From assembly GCF_002860125.1 (NCBI RefSeq), contig NZ_PGVA01000024.1:124001-188000 (forward strand): a stretch of DNA of 64,000 nucleotides, written 5' to 3'. Positions 42,266 to 51,163 of the stretch are shown piece after piece. The notes beneath the pieces are model-generated. The model was not told where the DNA came from. It was given only the letters and a program-made list of their open reading frames with translations, and did no database searches. The position numbers and the translations under genes were made by a program. Source of the stretch: Bacillus canaveralius (GTDB lineage: Bacteria; Bacillota; Bacilli; Bacillales; Cytobacillaceae). Position 1 is the stretch's first letter, and each line of letters begins with the position of its first letter.

Positions 42266-43453
42266 TTAGATGATTTCGTTTAAAAAGCTTGTACCGAACT
42301 CAGGCTTATCGACACCCGTGAATTCCGCCATCGTTGCCGCGATATCCGCCATTGTTTCCCTTGTTCCAATTGAAACAGGCTTTACCTTTTGGCCAACGAT
42401 TAAAATCGGAGTTTGTTCGCGTGTATGATTGGAGTGGCCTATCGTCGGGTCGTTTCCGTGATCAGCGGTAATAATAAGAATGTCCTCTTCCGCTAATTCA
42501 GGAATAAAAGAAGCTAAAAACTGGTCAGACTCTTCCAATACTTCTTTATACCACTGGCTGTCTTCTTTATGCCCGGCCAAATCTGTTTCTTGAACATTTA
42601 CCAAAAATACTGCGTTTTCTTCGCTTTTGCGGTAAAGTTCGCGATACGTTTCAAGAACATCTTTTGTATTTACGACCGGGTCCTTATATCCATTTGCCTG
42701 AATCACATCAGCCGTTTTGCCGATTCGGTAGACAGGAATATTGTTCGTTTCCGCCATATAGGCAAATTGTTTCTCAAAATCAACTCCGTAACCTAAATGA
42801 AGGACATGATAGCCCTCGCCATAAACATTTGCTTTTGGGCTGTCGACTCCCCATTGTACATCATTTTTGTTCTTCACAACTGAAAGAATCGTTTCTATAT
42901 TGCTCTTTTTATTGCCAAAGACAATCACCCTGCTTGTATCGACATTTTCCCTGACTATTTTTCCGATTTTCGTCAGTTCTTCAAAAGATAGTTGATTCAA
43001 GTCTCCGACTACATTAATAATGTTGCCAACTTGTGATTCAAGGTTGTCTCCAATGACAGCAGCGTTATTGACAAGCAAAACCGTCACTCCGGCAATGGGA
43101 TAGACCACTTCGTAGCCTTGTAATTCCAAAGCACGTTTAATTTGCGGTCCTACGTCCTTCATTAACCGTTTGTTCGAGACTCCCGGCTTGCTTCCCATTA
43201 ATTCCTGATGCCCCATAAAGGTATCAGCCCCTGGATGGGCCAGGTTGCTTTTTCCATACGCAGCCGTTGGTGTCCCGATATCATCGGCAATTTTGCCTAA
43301 CCCAAGCTCAATTAACGTAGGAATATTTAAATCTACAGTTTCTCTTATGTGTTTATAAGTATTGGCGTTTACGTCTTCTGGTTTTACTTCTATACAATCC
43401 TCCATGGCACCAACACCAAATCCATCTAAAACGAGTAATGTGATTTTTCGCAT
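42266..43453 (-). CDS. yhfW: YhfW-like phosphopentomutase/alkaline phosphatase superfamily enzyme
   Basis: 395 aa. It has the metal-binding frame of phosphopentomutase: LVLDGFGVGAMED (N-terminus), ADTFMGHQELMG with the Thr nucleophile region, and DDILIITADHGNDPTIGHSNHTREQTPILI-like block containing the metal ligands (near residue 330). This is the E. coli YhfW branch, which is related to DeoB but whose substrate is unknown. It probably moves or removes a phosphate on a sugar-like substrate. The start is 3 bp downstream of yhfX, so the genes are coupled. Confidence 0.85.
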   Translation of the reverse strand: MRKITLLVLDGFGVGAMEDCIEVKPEDVNANTYKHIRETVDLNIPTLIELGLGKIADDIGTPTAAYGKSNLAHPGADTFMGHQELMGSKPGVSNKRLMKDVGPQIKRALELQGYEVVYPIAGVTVLLVNNAAVIGDNLESQVGNIINVVGDLNQLSFEELTKIGKIVRENVDTSRVIVFGNKKSNIETILSVVKNKNDVQWGVDSPKANVYGEGYHVLHLGYGVDFEKQFAYMAETNNIPVYRIGKTADVIQANGYKDPVVNTKDVLETYRELYRKSEENAVFLVNVQETDLAGHKEDSQWYKEVLEESDQFLASFIPELAEEDILIITADHGNDPTIGHSNHTREQTPILIVGQKVKPVSIGTRETMADIAATMAEFTGVDKPEFGTSFLNEII

Positions 43454-43456
43454 TTC

Positions 43457-44620
43457 TTACATCCCCCTTCTTTGGAAAAAAACGAGCTCGGGATTTTCGG
43501 AATTCACGTTTCTGACATATGCAACATGCGCTCTTGTCACAAATATTTGTGTCCGAAACGATTGAATGACGGAATCCCCAACGTTCATATTATTTTTCCG
43601 CTCCAGGCAGCCATAGTAATCAATGTTTTCAGGTGATACACAATCGACCGTTGTTCGCTGCGATATGATAGCTGATCCATTACTCCCGTATAATGCACCC
43701 TCCATATTAGAACGGGCATAATATCCTCCCGCAATTGTATAGGCGTACTTTTCATCCATATGGGATATTTCCGATGCATAAACGATGCCCGGGATTTCCT
43801 GTAAATCCTCTCGATAGGCATGTAATGGCGTCGTTCCTGTTAAGGCATGTCCCGGTTCGCCATGTGTAACACCGTAATCTTTTAGCATTGGGATCGTATG
43901 GCAGCTTGTCGCGCTAGGTGCATTGACATGCGTAACAGCAATGCCTTTATTTTCTAATACTTCTCGGGATTTCACGATCGTTTCGATATTGGACGTAAAA
44001 GCGAAGTCGTTTTTTTCTTCATTCAGCTGCAAGACAGGAAAGCTCGTGATCCCAATGACGCGAATTCCTTTTAGTTTCAGCAAATCAGCAAGTTGTCCAT
44101 CCAACTGGTCCAATATAAATCCGCCAAATTGTCCGGGGTACACCAAGTCTTCCGGTTTAATGACACGGAGAATGACATCCTGGACCTTGCCTAATTTGAC
44201 TGCAGCCTCTGATAATTGTCTGGCCCGTTCAACAGAAAAAAGTGTGACCACTTCCGGATTTAATTTTGTGAGGACTTCTGGCCACTGGGATCTACTTGGC
44301 TGGACAATATGGCCAATATTTCCGATCCGGCAGTTACCCTTCTTTAATTCAAATGCTTCATCAATATCAACTGCTACAGCCCGTTCAATTCCATTTTGTT
44401 CAATCACCTGGCCGGCAAAAGCACTCCTGCCGATTTGTTTCGTCATATAATAGAGATTAAGGCCGTGTTCACTTGCTGTTAAACTCAGTTTTTTTACATT
44501 ATGCTCGAGCGTATCCAGATCAATGACATACGTATTCGCCGGGATGATTCCCTCCTGATGGAGTTTAACTGCAGATCTGATCAGCCCTTCATTTCGTTTA
44601 AGCGTCATTTCCAAAAACAT
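43457..44620 (-). CDS. yhfX: YhfX-like PLP-dependent alanine-racemase-fold protein
   Basis: 387 aa, fold-type III. The PLP lysine lies in LYYMTKQIGRSAFAG (about residue 60) within the alanine racemase N-terminal barrel, and GEPGHALTGTTPLHA and the C-terminal beta part are as in YhfX. The E. coli homologue is a member of the yhf cluster with unknown substrate, possibly an amino-acid or amino-sugar derivative. It follows yhfS by 7 bp and yhfW by 3 bp. Confidence 0.85.
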   Translation of the reverse strand: MFLEMTLKRNEGLIRSAVKLHQEGIIPANTYVIDLDTLEHNVKKLSLTASEHGLNLYYMTKQIGRSAFAGQVIEQNGIERAVAVDIDEAFELKKGNCRIGNIGHIVQPSRSQWPEVLTKLNPEVVTLFSVERARQLSEAAVKLGKVQDVILRVIKPEDLVYPGQFGGFILDQLDGQLADLLKLKGIRVIGITSFPVLQLNEEKNDFAFTSNIETIVKSREVLENKGIAVTHVNAPSATSCHTIPMLKDYGVTHGEPGHALTGTTPLHAYREDLQEIPGIVYASEISHMDEKYAYTIAGGYYARSNMEGALYGSNGSAIISQRTTVDCVSPENIDYYGCLERKNNMNVGDSVIQSFRTQIFVTRAHVAYVRNVNSENPELVFFQRRGM

Positions 44621-44627
44621 GGGCTTA

Positions 44628-45734
44628 TTACCCCCTTGATAGTTCTTCCATTACATTTTGTAAAATTCTAATGACTGTATTTGCAGAAGATTTCATAGGG
44701 TTGATTCGCGCCCCATGCTGCTTTAATTCAGGTCTGCTTTCCAGAAAACTTCCTGATACCCGATAGATCATCGGAATTAATTCATAACGTGACTCTGCCC
44801 CAACTGGATAGGTCGCTGCCCCATATTTGGAGGCAAGCTCAATCACTTTGGCTGCGATCGGTTGTTCGAATTCAACTATCACGTTCTTAGATTGCGAGTT
44901 TGTAATGTAAGCTTCTTTTATTCCTTTTATTACCCCATTATTTAAAGAGCGGCATAATTCCTCGACCTGCCCGGTTTGAATGGCGATCATGACTGGGGCA
45001 AAAACCAGGCTGCGCAGGAGCTCATGTGCTTCAAAACCTTGCACCTGTCCCCCGCCTGAATAATTTCGCTCGTGTATTCGTTCGATTACATCTTTTCCGC
45101 CTAAAATTATCCCAATTCCCTCAGGGCCTAACAGCTTAAATCCGGAAAAGGTTGAAAAATCAGCGCCAAGCTGGGTACCGATTTCTTTTATCTTCATCGC
45201 ACAATAATTGTCATCCACCACAATCGGTAAGTCAGGCCGTTTTTCTTTTACAAGTGCGATCACATCTTGCAAGTCATAGTCGTCAGTCGGTTGTTGGCGT
45301 GAATGCTGGGCGTAAAAAACCTTCGACTCTTTATCACTGTTTAACGTCTCTATTAGAGCAGACTGATCATTAAAGTCAACACGGTTTTGCTTTAATCCCA
45401 TTAAGCGAAATGTTTCTTTTGTCGTTGTATACATTGGGGCACTATGGACGATACACTGATCACCTGCTTCAACTAAAGCACTGAGAATGACGCGAATCGC
45501 TCCTGTGCCACTGCCGCGCACTAAGGCGCACGCTTCTGCCTGAAATGTCTTAGCAAGTACATTTTCAACCCGTGCCGTCATTAACGGCCGCTTATGTTCT
45601 GGATGAAGGCCAACATCTCCAATATGAAAGAACTCATTATTCCTGATTTCCCGTGTCACTTCATCCATTAACCGGAATTGAAGCTCCTTCGCTTCTTCAA
45701 AAGTCATATCTCTCAAAACTGATTGTTCATACAT
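44628..45734 (-). CDS. yhfS: YhfS-like fold-type I aminotransferase
   Basis: 368 aa, cysteine-desulfurase/aminotransferase-like PLP protein. PLP features: GSGTGAIRVILSAL near the start, IVVDDNYCAMKI (Asp), and the lysine in STFSGFKLLGPEGIGII (about residue 205). This is the E. coli YhfS family (unknown substrate, proposed metabolic aminotransferase). It lies in the middle of the operon between the phosphotriesterase homologue and YhfX. The Ser/Gly motif and chain length match full-size members. Confidence 0.85.
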   Translation of the reverse strand: MYEQSVLRDMTFEEAKELQFRLMDEVTREIRNNEFFHIGDVGLHPEHKRPLMTARVENVLAKTFQAEACALVRGSGTGAIRVILSALVEAGDQCIVHSAPMYTTTKETFRLMGLKQNRVDFNDQSALIETLNSDKESKVFYAQHSRQQPTDDYDLQDVIALVKEKRPDLPIVVDDNYCAMKIKEIGTQLGADFSTFSGFKLLGPEGIGIILGGKDVIERIHERNYSGGGQVQGFEAHELLRSLVFAPVMIAIQTGQVEELCRSLNNGVIKGIKEAYITNSQSKNVIVEFEQPIAAKVIELASKYGAATYPVGAESRYELIPMIYRVSGSFLESRPELKQHGARINPMKSSANTVIRILQNVMEELSRG

Positions 45735-45788
45735 TGCTTGGCCTTCTTTCTCATCCTGGAAAATTTATTTATCGATAGATTTGAGGAT

Positions 45789-46706
45789 CTACAAGAATGC
45801 TAGAAACTTTCTTGGATTGTGAACAAGCATTTTATCAAGAATTTCATTTGTAATCCCCTTTTCAATAAGAGCCGGGATGAAATTTTCAAACAGATGGTTA
45901 TAGCCATAACCGCCATACCCTTTTAAGTGCGATTTTCTTGTGATGTCACACGAAAGCATTAATTGATCTTCGTATCCGCGTTCAATCAATACCAGCAGGT
46001 TATCGACCTTATCTGTATCTTTTCGGTAACTGTTTTTGCCGATTGTGTCAAATTGGATATATGCACCGCTTTTTAAAAGCAGCAGTTGTTCTTCGACAGC
46101 TTCGTTTAAATCCTGGTGCCCAAATGATACACGGTTCATGTCTACATGATGTTTTTCGAATATGTCCAGCTGATCTCTTCCCATGGTCCCAATTTCACAA
46201 TGCGTGCTAATCGGCGCACCTGTCGTTTTATGGGCCAAAATCGACGCTTGAAAAACTTTCTCTTCCGTTTTTGTAATCTCCTCGTAGCTGCTGCCGATTT
46301 CAGCAATTAACCCGGCTCTGATAGTTGTTTCATCCATTCCTTCTAAAACTTCACGAATCATGATTTCTGCAAGTTCTTCTTTCGACTTTTCAAACACAAA
46401 GGATGGGTACACAGATTCCTTATAGAAGCCGGTAGAAGCAACAATATTTAAATCATGCTTGTGAGCTATTTCACTTAAAGCTTCAGCATCTCTCCCCATT
46501 CCGATATTGGATACTTCCACGATCGTATTGCAGCCTGAGTCGATTAACAGCTGGATTTCATGATCCAGTTGAGGAGAGTCTTCCAGCTTCGAATCACGGT
46601 CTTTTTCTTGCCTGACCTCTGAAAGATCAAATACAAGATGTTCATGAATCATTGTTTTATGAATCGCTTGAGGATCTACCGGCCCAGTTACGGTTTGGAT
46701 TTTCAT
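45789..46706 (-). CDS. php: Phosphotriesterase homology protein (Php)
   Basis: 305 aa, amidohydrolase fold. Metal ligands: HEHLVFDL (His19/His21 region), GLIAEIGSSY (Glu in place of carboxylated Lys), ISTHCEIGT, SFGHQDL and LSCDITRKS (Asp). Members of this PHP/YhfV branch have Glu as bridging ligand and hydrolyse phosphate- or lactone-like substrates, not clearly known for YhfV. ATG 46706 has AGGAGAG upstream. It follows yhfT by 57 bp. Confidence 0.88.
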   Translation of the reverse strand: MKIQTVTGPVDPQAIHKTMIHEHLVFDLSEVRQEKDRDSKLEDSPQLDHEIQLLIDSGCNTIVEVSNIGMGRDAEALSEIAHKHDLNIVASTGFYKESVYPSFVFEKSKEELAEIMIREVLEGMDETTIRAGLIAEIGSSYEEITKTEEKVFQASILAHKTTGAPISTHCEIGTMGRDQLDIFEKHHVDMNRVSFGHQDLNEAVEEQLLLLKSGAYIQFDTIGKNSYRKDTDKVDNLLVLIERGYEDQLMLSCDITRKSHLKGYGGYGYNHLFENFIPALIEKGITNEILDKMLVHNPRKFLAFL

Positions 46707-46763
46707 GTGAAATCTCTCCTAACATGAAAGGTAGGGCAACCGAGCCCCTACCTTTCAGTGAAT

Positions 46764-48266
46764 TTAAATTAATTGAAGGAAATATAACAAGTTAAGAACT
46801 ATACCCGTTAAGATAATCGCTACCGGTCCGGCAGCAAGCTTCATAATCGGACGTCCAAGACCTTCATTTGCAGCATATAAGAGAATATAAATCGTCAGTG
46901 ATAAACCAACTGCTTCTGGTGCCATCTTCATTGCCGCAAAGGCTCCACCGATGAACAATGCAAGCTCGATCATAGAATTCATCGATGAACGGATATTGTC
47001 GGACGATTCCCGTAATGATGGGAAGCGTTGTAGAAAACGACCAATTCCACGAAGAGCGACAATTTCAAGGCAAATCCACACTGCTCCGACGATCGCTGCC
47101 AGAATTGGATTCGGCAACAAATAACCAATCGGGAAAACAAAAGTTAATCCGACTACCCCATAAACACCGGTAGCCAGTGCTGTTGTCACAATTAACGGGA
47201 TGAAGCTGATCCCCCGAATAATATCTGCAATCGCGGCACTTTGTAAAAGATCTCTTTGCTCTTGTCCTGTAGCATCCCATGCTTGTTGAAGGATCGGGCC
47301 TGAAACCTCGGAACCCGTCATCAATCCCAAGTTGGCTGCCACCGCTAATAGTGCGCCAATTCCTGCTAAAATAGGGATACCTTTATAAATTCGTTTTGTG
47401 CGGGCGTCAAAAATGTTCTCCTCATCAGAGTCAACACTTACTTCCCCTTTGTTTTTAATATCTTTTATAATGGCAAAGCTAACTAATAGAATCATTCCAA
47501 CCAACATCAAAACAGCGATCTGCATCGTAAATCCGCCGATAGTTGTACCTAACGAAAGACTGTTGCTAGCTTGTGAGATTAATTCCTGTACCTGCGGATT
47601 ATCTACGCCTGCCTCTTTCAGCGTATTGATTTTCGCTGCAAGATCAGCATCTTTTGGGAACGTAACATTCGCCAACTGGCTGGCTTTTTCTACGCTTGCT
47701 TCTGCTTTATCAGTGAAAATACCGCCGACAAGTGGAAGAAGCTGACGGACGATTAGCACGAAAATACCTGAAATAAGTGCTCTGACCCATCCGAATTGAT
47801 ATAAAATCGCGATGATCGGGAATGCGGTAAAGGCTACAAGCACCGGTGTTGAAAGTTCACCCAAGGCGCCAAGCAAATCGACGGGCAATAAAGTAAATAC
47901 CGCTTGCACACCAGTAAGTCCAAATAAAGCAATTAATCCCCAAACACCACCGAGGCTTGCCGCTACCCACCATCTAGTGGCCATAACACCTAAAATATCA
48001 GTCGGCAGGAAAAGTAGCCATGGGTTTAAAAGTTCAAAGGAGACGGCAAAGGACAGTCCAACAGAGACAATAAATCCGATGCTTAAACCAAAGGAGATTG
48101 AAGCGAGTTCAGTACGCTTCATTCTGCCTTCCAAAAATTCAGGTAAAATCGGGCGAATTCCATCATGGAATACCGCTTTCCCCAAATGTGAAGCCAAAGC
48201 AGTCAAAGCAGTCAGCAGTACGATTACTGCGATTTCAAGAAATGAAGTATTTTGCAAGATATCCAT
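46764..48266 (-). CDS. yhfT: YhfT-like integral membrane protein, probable transporter
   Basis: 500 aa with about ten or more hydrophobic segments and the mid-chain region around residues 180-215 carrying DKAEASVEKASQL. This is the YhfT family. Its place in the operon with catabolic enzymes makes it the likely uptake permease, possibly with the small YhfU partner 11 bp upstream. The start has an AGGAGG site with 6-nt spacing. The substrate is unknown. Confidence 0.85.
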   Translation of the reverse strand: MDILQNTSFLEIAVIVLLTALTALASHLGKAVFHDGIRPILPEFLEGRMKRTELASISFGLSIGFIVSVGLSFAVSFELLNPWLLFLPTDILGVMATRWWVAASLGGVWGLIALFGLTGVQAVFTLLPVDLLGALGELSTPVLVAFTAFPIIAILYQFGWVRALISGIFVLIVRQLLPLVGGIFTDKAEASVEKASQLANVTFPKDADLAAKINTLKEAGVDNPQVQELISQASNSLSLGTTIGGFTMQIAVLMLVGMILLVSFAIIKDIKNKGEVSVDSDEENIFDARTKRIYKGIPILAGIGALLAVAANLGLMTGSEVSGPILQQAWDATGQEQRDLLQSAAIADIIRGISFIPLIVTTALATGVYGVVGLTFVFPIGYLLPNPILAAIVGAVWICLEIVALRGIGRFLQRFPSLRESSDNIRSSMNSMIELALFIGGAFAAMKMAPEAVGLSLTIYILLYAANEGLGRPIMKLAAGPVAIILTGIVLNLLYFLQLI

Positions 48267-48277
48267 ACGTGTTCCTC

Positions 48278-48649
48278 CTACTCAAGACCGTGTTTTTTAA
48301 GCAAACTGTTTATAATTACAGGCACACTTTCCTCAATACCTTCAACAGCCATACCAAAAGCAATCTTTCCGTCGTTTACTAATTTTTGAATTTCCTCAGC
48401 ATTCGGCTTTTTACCGTTTTTGGCAACAGTCGAGCAATTAGCGTATCCTAAAATTCCGATAGCAACCGAGAGGGCTGCACCGCCACCGCTGTTACATGCA
48501 CCTAAATAATAATCTGCATCCCCGGCTTTTACTTTTTTAGCGCCTTCAAAATCTGAAGTAACGGTTACTTGAACCTTATCTCCACCAGCTGCTTTTACGG
48601 CTCTTTCAGTCACATCTTTTTTAAGTCCTCCAACTACGATTCTTAACAT
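48278..48649 (-). CDS. yhfU: YhfU-like DUF2620 protein
   Basis: 123 aa. Pattern: MLRIVVGGLKKDVTERAV, VTVTSDFEGAKKVKAGDADYYLGACNSGGGAALSVAIGILGYANC with cysteines at GAC and ANC. The DUF2620 family always accompanies YhfT. The fold may be PTS EIIB-like or a small regulatory subunit of the transporter, but this is not established. Its ATG overlaps the stop of the PRD protein (TAATG). Confidence 0.85.
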   Translation of the reverse strand: MLRIVVGGLKKDVTERAVKAAGGDKVQVTVTSDFEGAKKVKAGDADYYLGACNSGGGAALSVAIGILGYANCSTVAKNGKKPNAEEIQKLVNDGKIAFGMAVEGIEESVPVIINSLLKKHGLE

Positions 48650-49011
48650 TATTCATTCTCCCTTCCTGTTAATAAACAAAAATATAATGTGATAAATGCT
48701 GCTTCAGCATTGATGTCAACATCTCCACTGCTCTCAGACAATAGTTTCTTGGCAAACTCGTAAAAGTCCGGATTCTTCTCAATAACAGTTTCGAGTTCAG
48801 CAGCTATCTCTGTTACCGCTTTCTTTTCAGATATTCTCTGTAGAGCTACAGAGATGTGACTGGCGAATGACCCGGCATTTTCCTCGGTAAGCTTCACATC
48901 AAGGAACTTTTCGACTTTCTCAAAAATACCTGGTAACTCATGAAAGATATCATCGTTTATTTGGTTTGTGTCATGCAATAGATCAATTCTTTCTTTTAAA
49001 GTGGCATCCAT
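48649..49011 (-). CDS. yhfY: YhfY-like PRD-domain protein
   Basis: 120 aa, all helical; a single PRD-like domain with the regulatory His pattern (SFASHISVALQRISEKKAV). PRD domains normally receive phosphate from HPr/EIIB, so this stand-alone domain might sense or be phosphorylated in relation to the neighbouring YhfT/YhfU system. The E. coli homologue is YhfY. ATG 49011 has GGGGGAAG upstream. A TACA-N6-TGTA operator lies 110 bp upstream of it, so it heads a promoter of its own after yhfZ. Confidence 0.8.
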   Translation of the reverse strand: MDATLKERIDLLHDTNQINDDIFHELPGIFEKVEKFLDVKLTEENAGSFASHISVALQRISEKKAVTEIAAELETVIEKNPDFYEFAKKLLSESSGDVDINAEAAFITLYFCLLTGRENE

Positions 49012-49119
49012 GCTGCTTCCCCCTGTTTCACAATGTACTAAAAATTGTATATTACTCGTAAAAATATCTGTATGCTAATCTATACTGATTAATGAAAGTT
49101 GATGACAACCACCCCCAAA

Positions 49120-49133
49120 TACATTTTTTTGTA
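49120..49133. promoter_or_regulatory. YhfZ operator candidate 1 (yhfY promoter)
   Basis: TACATTTTTTTGTA, identical to the site at 50095-50108, between yhfZ and the downstream operon. Confidence 0.7.
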
Positions 49134-49150
49134 TATTTCATCTGAAAAAA

Positions 49151-50071
49151 TTAATACTTAGGAATAAGATTCCCTTTGACTACATCCGCCTGGGTCTCCA
49201 CTATTCTATCTTTCGAAAGCATATTAATGATGTATTCCATTTTCTGATTATCTTTCTTAATCACACAAACCGCTTCATTCATCTGCTTCTCATATTGAAT
49301 CGCTAGCGGAGAAGACAGCGGTTGAATATGAAATGACGCCGGGTCAATTTCATCAACATTCCAAATCATCGCATCTATCGTATTTGCTTTTAAATGTTGA
49401 AGCAGATGCATATAGTTAAGTTCCAGATAATCTATTTCCAACCCGTTTGCTTCAGCCTGTGTTAAAATTCTTTGGTCTGCTGAAAAACTGTCGATCCCTA
49501 CCGTCATTCCATCGGAAAGCTGTCTTTTTTCTGCATTGGCAAAAATTACAGCATGTTCTGAAACATAAGTTTTTACGCCAAATTGCAAAGCAATTTTCAG
49601 ATTATTATCTCTTTTTAATTCCTCCAAAGCAGCGAACTTTGACACAAGGGCGAAATCGTATCTGCCTTGTCTTACCCCATCGAGCCGGATTTCAGATCCT
49701 CTCATGAACGCGATATTTAGAGAAAGGCCCAAATGCTCGAGCTCTGACGTAAGACCCGTTGCCAGCCCCTCATACTTTTTGGAATACGGAAGCGGCATAA
49801 CCCCGGTTATTTGGTTTGCTCCGGCATACAACAATAAATTGGATAGATTCTTTGCTCTTAAAAATGTACCGAGATGGCCTCTTGGTTCGAGGCGTATGCA
49901 GTTTTCTTCCTCCAATTTTTTTAATGCCGACTGTATCGTACCGCGGCCAACCTGATATTTCTCGGCGAAATCACCAACCTTTGGCAAGCGTTGATCAATT
50001 TCAATAAACAGCAATTCTTCGGCTATCTTTTGTAATATAATGCCTTTTTTCGAATAGAGGCTTTCCTTCAT
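49151..50071 (-). CDS. yhfZ: YhfZ-like transcriptional regulator
   Basis: 306 aa. N-terminal helix-turn-helix (LPKVGDFAEKYQVGRGTIQSALKKLEEENCI) with a wing, followed by a periplasmic-binding-like domain related to YhfZ (family blocks around GVMPLPYSKKYEGLATGL and DFALVSKFAALEEL). ATG 50071 with GGTGAT upstream is preferred over 50083. It is the first gene of the minus-strand cluster. Three near-identical palindromes, one at its own promoter, one at the shared divergent promoter and one before yhfY, are probably its sites, so it likely responds to the substrate of the pathway. Confidence 0.85.
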   Translation of the reverse strand: MKESLYSKKGIILQKIAEELLFIEIDQRLPKVGDFAEKYQVGRGTIQSALKKLEEENCIRLEPRGHLGTFLRAKNLSNLLLYAGANQITGVMPLPYSKKYEGLATGLTSELEHLGLSLNIAFMRGSEIRLDGVRQGRYDFALVSKFAALEELKRDNNLKIALQFGVKTYVSEHAVIFANAEKRQLSDGMTVGIDSFSADQRILTQAEANGLEIDYLELNYMHLLQHLKANTIDAMIWNVDEIDPASFHIQPLSSPLAIQYEKQMNEAVCVIKKDNQKMEYIINMLSKDRIVETQADVVKGNLIPKY

Positions 50072-50094
50072 TTGTATCACCATTTTGAGTAATG

Positions 50095-50108
50095 TACATT
50101 TTTTTGTA
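50095..50108. promoter_or_regulatory. YhfZ operator candidate 2 (yhfZ promoter)
   Basis: TACATTTTTTTGTA, 24 bp upstream of the yhfZ start, identical to site 1. Confidence 0.7.
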
Positions 50109-50178
50109 TTTTCATGCTGTTAGCATAACACATGTAGAAAACGGTTTCAATATCTTTTTTGCAAAAACATTTTTTATA

Positions 50179-50192
50179 TACAAAAAATTGTA
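50179..50192. promoter_or_regulatory. YhfZ operator candidate 3 (HAD phosphatase promoter)
   Basis: TACAAAAAATTGTA, same arms (TACA/TGTA) and 6-bp spacer; it lies 67 bp upstream of the divergent HAD gene. Confidence 0.65.
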
Positions 50193-50258
50193 CAATGATA
50201 TTATTATAGGTGTTGAGACTGATATAAAAAACTAATACTCGATAAAGGGTGGAATTTT

Positions 50259-51023
50259 ATGTACCGGATCGTGTTTTTAGATATTGACGGAACAATATTA
50301 GATTCTAAAGGCCAGCTGGATATACATCTTATCAAGACCATTCAGGAGCTTCAGCAACGAGGTGTTTTAGTTGCCCTGGCAACAGGCAGATCTCTGGATG
50401 GCGCAATCATTCACGGAGAAAAATTGGGCATCTCGATGTATGTAGTTTATAATGGCGGATACGTTGTTTCCGGGGAAAAGGTTATTCACGATGTGAAAAT
50501 TCCTGCCCGGCTGGCATATGATCTGTGCAGGAAAACAAACGATTTAAACGAGGTTTATATCCATTTTAGCTACCGTTCTTCCCGCTCGAATCACACCCCG
50601 CTTGGAATAGAATATATGCTGCCTGAATCGGAGATCGCTGTTATAGCAGATACAAATCACGATGCCCACCGGTTGGTCCTCTATACAGATCCGCTTCAGC
50701 GTGCTGTTTTTCAAAAGCAAATAGACGAAGCTGTGAGCTTTGATGAAGGAGATCGATTGGAGGTGTTTCCGCAAGGCTCAAAATGGACGGGGATTTTGCC
50801 GTTAATTAATCAATTGGGAATCTCTGCGAATGAGGTTGTTACAATAGGTAATGGCACAAATGACATTGAAATGCTGGCGGCATCAGGAGTGGGGATTGCA
50901 ATGAACAATTCTCCGGATTGTGTGAAAGAGAACGCTGATTGGGTAACCGGGGATAACGACAACCATGGTGTTGACGTAGCGTTGCGAAAGGTTTTTAACC
51001 TCGATAAAGCATTCATTTCCTAA
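50259..51023 (+). CDS. HAD-family (Cof-type) phosphatase, divergent from the yhf operon
   Basis: 254 aa. HAD motifs: I, FLDIDGTILDS (nucleophile Asp8 and Asp10); II, ATGRSLDG; III, Lys at KWTGILPL; IV, IGNGTNDIEML. The C2B-type cap is typical of sugar- and nucleotide-phosphate phosphatases. It is divergent from yhfZ and shares the operator region, so it is likely co-regulated and could dephosphorylate an intermediate of the pathway. AAAGGGTGG precedes the ATG. Confidence 0.9.
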   Translation: MYRIVFLDIDGTILDSKGQLDIHLIKTIQELQQRGVLVALATGRSLDGAIIHGEKLGISMYVVYNGGYVVSGEKVIHDVKIPARLAYDLCRKTNDLNEVYIHFSYRSSRSNHTPLGIEYMLPESEIAVIADTNHDAHRLVLYTDPLQRAVFQKQIDEAVSFDEGDRLEVFPQGSKWTGILPLINQLGISANEVVTIGNGTNDIEMLAASGVGIAMNNSPDCVKENADWVTGDNDNHGVDVALRKVFNLDKAFIS

Positions 51024-51073
51024 CGTTTTCGGGTTTTTCCATAGACACGTTTATAAGGTTGAAAAATACTTTC

Positions 51074-51117
51074 CAAAATACCAATAACCACCACCCGCTG
51101 GCTCTTGGTATTTTGTG
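51074..51117 (+). terminator. Terminator of the HAD phosphatase gene
   Basis: AAAATACCA/TGGTATTTT stem around a long loop, 51 bp after the stop codon; also usable for the convergent gerC remnant. Confidence 0.6.
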
Positions 51118-51163
51118 AATGGAATACTTTAAACCGAATGATATGCAGCAGTTTTATATATTC

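Noticed and set aside
50541-50774. Antisense ORF in the HAD gene
   Set aside because: No motif; the HAD gene is well supported on the other strand.
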